Positions 4,646-6,658 of a stretch of DNA of 6,658 nt are shown here, in pieces (positions within the stretch are counted from its first letter, which is position 1; the number at the start of each line of letters is the position of its first letter). The translations under genes were made by a program, and so were the position numbers. This DNA is from Chloroflexota bacterium (GTDB lineage: Bacteria > Chloroflexota > Anaerolineae > Anaerolineales > Villigracilaceae): assembly GCA_021796315.1 (NCBI GenBank), contig JAJYOH010000345.1, forward strand, positions 1-6,658, read 5' to 3'. The notes beneath the pieces were generated by a model that worked only from the letters and a program-made list of their open reading frames with translations, ran no database searches and was not told where the DNA came from.

Positions 4646-6283
4646 GTGATCGAAAATCTGCTGGTTGTTACGCCTGATCCCACTTTTGGGGAAGCATTCC
4701 GTAGCTCGCTTCAGGGCACGGATGCTTATCGCGTCTATCTTGTCAACAACAAAGCCGCGGCAGTCGTACGCGCTGACGAAGAAGCCTGCAAACTGGCTTT
4801 CCTCGATATCGAGCTTGGCGAAAAATTAGTCGAGGAGATCGGCCAGTCGCTTCGCACCGTCACCCCCGGCATTCAGCTTTTTATCCTGGCCGATGACGAG
4901 ACTCCCCCGGCGCTTGATTCCATCCGCCCATGGACTCTCGTCCGCAAAACATTCAAAATGTCTGAACTGTTTAATAATACAGGCAAAACTCCTGCTACGA
5001 ATTCATCTCCCATAACACAGGAACTTCCCTGGTTGGGCGACGTTCGTAAAGCCGCGCAACATTTAACACGCCTCACACTTGAGAGTTCGTCGCAGGCCGC
5101 GCTGATCACCCTCGACCATGAACTTTGGGCCTACGCTGGTCAACTTTCTCAAGCCGCGGCCAAAGAGATCGCCCAAACATTGGCAAGAAATTGGGACGCC
5201 CAAAAAGGCAGTGACCTTTTGCGCTTCGTCCGGCTTGAAAGCACCAAAGCCGAGCACATGCTCTACGCCACAGAACTCGCCGAAAACGTTCTACTCGCCA
5301 TGGTCTTTGATGCGGAAACGCCTTTCAGCACCATTCGTTCGCAGGCCAGCCTGATTGTGACCTCCCTCGGCGAAAACGAAGCCAAAGAAGAGAAAACCAA
5401 TAAACCAGTCTGGCCAAAAGCCCCTTCAAAAACCGAATCAACATCCGTTAATAACGGGATGGACGAGGACAACGAGGATATTGCCATTCCCGCCCTTTCA
5501 GAAATCCTGGTGGACATTCCCACGCCGAATCCAAAACCGGTCGCAAAGACCCCGCCAGTGGAGGTCAAGCCCGCTTCAGTCCCGGACATTAAGCGGACCC
5601 CCGTTAATCCGGGCGAAACGCGCCGCCCGATCTTTTCGCGTGAATCATCCCATCCAGTTCGACTCAAAGCCTTACTTCTCGCTGGCCAACACACCAATCT
5701 CGATCAGACTCCCTCCACACAATCCCAATCCTGGGAAGATTTGGAAAGTACCGCCCCCTCCAAATCACGACCGAGGCCTCAGGTACCGGTTCGCGGCCCA
5801 ATGCCCGGCGAGTTGGATGAGACGCCTCCGCACTCCATGAATGAATTGGCTGGACAGATCGTGCTCGAACCGGTCTCAGTTGGCGTCTATCAGTTGATGT
5901 ACGCTTGCTTGCTGGTTCCGCGCTTTCCGTCCCATTATTTGACCGGCGACATCACCGAGAGGCTCTCCGAGTGGATTCCCAACATCTGCATCGCCTTTGG
6001 CTGGAAGCTGGAACATCTCGCTGTCCGTCCTGAATATTTGCAATGGGTTGTGAACGTTTCGCCTGCTACTTCGCCGGGCTACCTTATGCGCACCTTGCGC
6101 CAGCAAACATCCGAAAAGATCTTCGCTGAATTTCCACGCTTGAAAAAAGAAAACCCATCCGGCGATTTTTGGGCGCCCGGTTATCTCATCATGGGCGGAA
6201 CCCAACCTCACCCACCGCAACTGGTCAAGGATTACATCAAACAAGTCCGCCAGCGGCAGGGAATCGAAAGAACGCAACGCTGA
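4646..6283 (+). CDS. Receiver-like/Roadblock/degenerate IS200-type transposase fusion protein
   Basis: A 545-residue cytoplasmic protein with three folded parts. Residues 3-105 resemble a response-regulator receiver: acidic Asp11, phosphoacceptor-like Asp54 in FLDIELG and Lys101 in VRKTF, but Ala82 where Thr/Ser is usual. Residues about 130-241 follow the helix-two strands-helix-three strands-helix pattern of Roadblock/LC7 domains, which usually dimerise and regulate small GTPases or polarity systems. Residues about 243-400 are a proline-, serine- and acid-rich linker. Residues about 412-540 align along their length with TnpA of IS200/IS605: the strand LMYACLLVPRFP, YLTGDITERL (431-440), RPEYLQWVVNVSP (461-473), SPGYLMRTLRQQTS (476-489), FWAPGYLIMGG (508-518), and VKDYIKQVRQRQ (527-538). 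The HUH pair is replaced by Tyr464-Leu-Gln466, so transposase chemistry should be lost, while Tyr530 sits in the catalytic tyrosine helix. Start GTG 4646 is set by an adjacent promoter. A role in nucleic-acid binding or signalling is inferred only. Confidence 0.85.
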   Translation: MIENLLVVTPDPTFGEAFRSSLQGTDAYRVYLVNNKAAAVVRADEEACKLAFLDIELGEKLVEEIGQSLRTVTPGIQLFILADDETPPALDSIRPWTLVRKTFKMSELFNNTGKTPATNSSPITQELPWLGDVRKAAQHLTRLTLESSSQAALITLDHELWAYAGQLSQAAAKEIAQTLARNWDAQKGSDLLRFVRLESTKAEHMLYATELAENVLLAMVFDAETPFSTIRSQASLIVTSLGENEAKEEKTNKPVWPKAPSKTESTSVNNGMDEDNEDIAIPALSEILVDIPTPNPKPVAKTPPVEVKPASVPDIKRTPVNPGETRRPIFSRESSHPVRLKALLLAGQHTNLDQTPSTQSQSWEDLESTAPSKSRPRPQVPVRGPMPGELDETPPHSMNELAGQIVLEPVSVGVYQLMYACLLVPRFPSHYLTGDITERLSEWIPNICIAFGWKLEHLAVRPEYLQWVVNVSPATSPGYLMRTLRQQTSEKIFAEFPRLKKENPSGDFWAPGYLIMGGTQPHPPQLVKDYIKQVRQRQGIERTQR

Positions 6284-6303
6284 CAATTGCTTACCATGAA
6301 GTG

Positions 6304-6347
6304 AGCGCAGAGACGGCAAAAATAAAATTCCGCGCTCTGCGCTTTTT
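6304..6347 (+). terminator. Terminator-like hairpin after the transposase-domain gene
   Basis: AGCGCAGAG (6304-6312) pairs perfectly with CTCTGCGCT (6335-6343), followed by a T-run at 6343-6347. The 22-nt loop contains a further CGG/CCG pairing (6314-6316 with 6330-6332). It starts 20 nt after the stop of the 4646-6283 gene and would separate it from polA. The loop is longer than in typical intrinsic terminators, so a dispersed repeat unit is an alternative. Confidence 0.6.
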
Positions 6348-6356
6348 ATTACCAGA

Positions 6357-6398
6357 ACTGCTCACTGAATACCGATTACTGAAAACTGATTACTGGAC
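6357..6398 (+). repeat. Tandem 7-bp repeat (consensus ACTGATT) upstream of polA
   Basis: Six consecutive in-phase heptamers: ACTGCTC, ACTGAAT, ACCGATT, ACTGAAA, ACTGATT, ACTGGAC. The best part is 6364-6391, and a seventh degenerate unit ACTCCCA reaches the A of the polA ATG at 6405. No Shine-Dalgarno and no TANNNT box at leaderless spacing is seen before polA, so this array occupies the place where its expression signals should be. Together with the hairpin it accounts for the whole spacer at 6284-6404. Confidence 0.7.
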
Positions 6399-6404
6399 AC
6401 TCCC

Positions 6405-6658
6405 ATGCCCCCCACCTTTTACCTCATTGACGGCCACGCCCTCGCCTATCGCATGTATTTTGCCCTGACTGCCGGATCGAACAGCCAACGCTGGCAGACA
6501 TCCAAAGGCGAACCGACCGCGGGCATTTATGGATTCGCACGCGAACTATTGCGCGTTCTCGAGCAGGAAAAGCCCGAATACCTGGCGGTTGCTTTCGATG
6601 TAGGAAAAACTTTCCGCGATGAAATCTTCCCCGAATACAAAGGCAAATATATGTCTCT
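6405..6658 (+). CDS. polA: DNA polymerase I, N-terminal 5'-nuclease part (cut by window edge)
   Basis: The first 84 codons of a protein whose sequence matches the 5'-3' exonuclease (FEN-like) domain at the N-terminus of bacterial DNA polymerase I, which removes RNA primers and flaps in lagging-strand maturation and repair. Visible motifs are LIDGHALAYR (7-16) with metal-binding Asp9, TSKGEPTAGIYGF (32-44), EYLAVAFD (58-65) with Asp65, and the helical-arch region GKTFRDEIFPEYKG (67-80). The ATG at 6405 directly precedes the conserved first strand, so the start is secure even though no Shine-Dalgarno is visible. A separate short 5'-exonuclease protein cannot be excluded because the polymerase domain is outside the window, but polA is much more likely. 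It is co-directional with the transposase-domain gene, 121 nt downstream, and is separated from it by a terminator-like hairpin. Confidence 0.9.
   Translation, partial: MPPTFYLIDGHALAYRMYFALTAGSNSQRWQTSKGEPTAGIYGFARELLRVLEQEKPEYLAVAFDVGKTFRDEIFPEYKGKYMS

Noticed and set aside
5263..5697. Minus-strand open frame opposite the linker of the 545-residue protein
   Set aside because: It mirrors the proline/serine-rich linker and has no promoter, ribosome site or domain.
5870..6283. An inserted IS200/IS605 element
   Set aside because: The TnpA-like region is the in-frame C-terminus of a longer gene, lacks the HUH histidines, and has no left-end hairpin or accompanying tnpB, so it is not an active insertion.
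1..6658. CRISPR arrays, tRNA or rRNA genes, prophage or toxin-antitoxin genes
   Set aside because: No spaced direct repeats of CRISPR size, no cloverleaf-like segment and no recognisable phage or toxin-antitoxin protein were seen.

Overview
The window most likely comes from a free-living bacterium of the Chloroflexota, class Anaerolineae. This is inferred from the overall look of the proteins: two family-less multi-pass membrane proteins, a variant PlsY, and a protein joining receiver-like, Roadblock-like and transposase-derived domains. Base composition is moderate, with no rRNA, tRNA, CRISPR or intact insertion sequence. The window is densely coded. Both ends are cut inside housekeeping DNA-metabolism genes: the 5' end of gyrB on the minus strand at the left, and the 5' end of polA on the plus strand at the right.

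Layout. Positions 1-1397 hold a minus-strand pair, a six-helix membrane protein of unknown function followed 42 nt later by gyrB, probably one transcript. A 239-nt divergent spacer (1398-1636) carries two predicted promoters facing apart, a hairpin with two competing 5' arms, and an inverted-repeat pair. Positions 1637-3571 are a plus-strand operon: an 8-9 helix membrane protein, a JAMM/MPN+ metallopeptidase whose start overlaps the previous stop (TGATG), and a divergent PlsY-type acyltransferase. A perfect 18-bp hairpin flanked by T-tracts on both strands (3585-3628) ends this operon and the convergent minus-strand metallo-beta-lactamase-fold hydrolase (3642-4472). A 173-nt divergent spacer then leads to the 545-residue protein at 4646-6283. 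A terminator-like hairpin and a 7-bp tandem repeat fill the 121 nt before polA.

The most unusual item is the 4646-6283 protein. It has a receiver-like domain with a phosphoacceptor-like Asp54, a Roadblock/LC7-like domain, a long proline-rich linker, and a C-terminal domain that matches IS200/IS605 TnpA (Y1 transposase) along its length. The HUH histidines are replaced by Tyr-Leu-Gln, while a tyrosine in the catalytic-helix position is kept. It looks like a domesticated transposase fold used in a regulatory or DNA/RNA-binding protein.

A second theme is transcription start architecture. Three operon-leading genes have a TANNNT -10 element only 6-9 nt before their start codon and no Shine-Dalgarno, pointing to leaderless or near-leaderless mRNAs. 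Three other genes (gyrB, plsY, the beta-lactamase-fold gene) have clear Shine-Dalgarno sequences.
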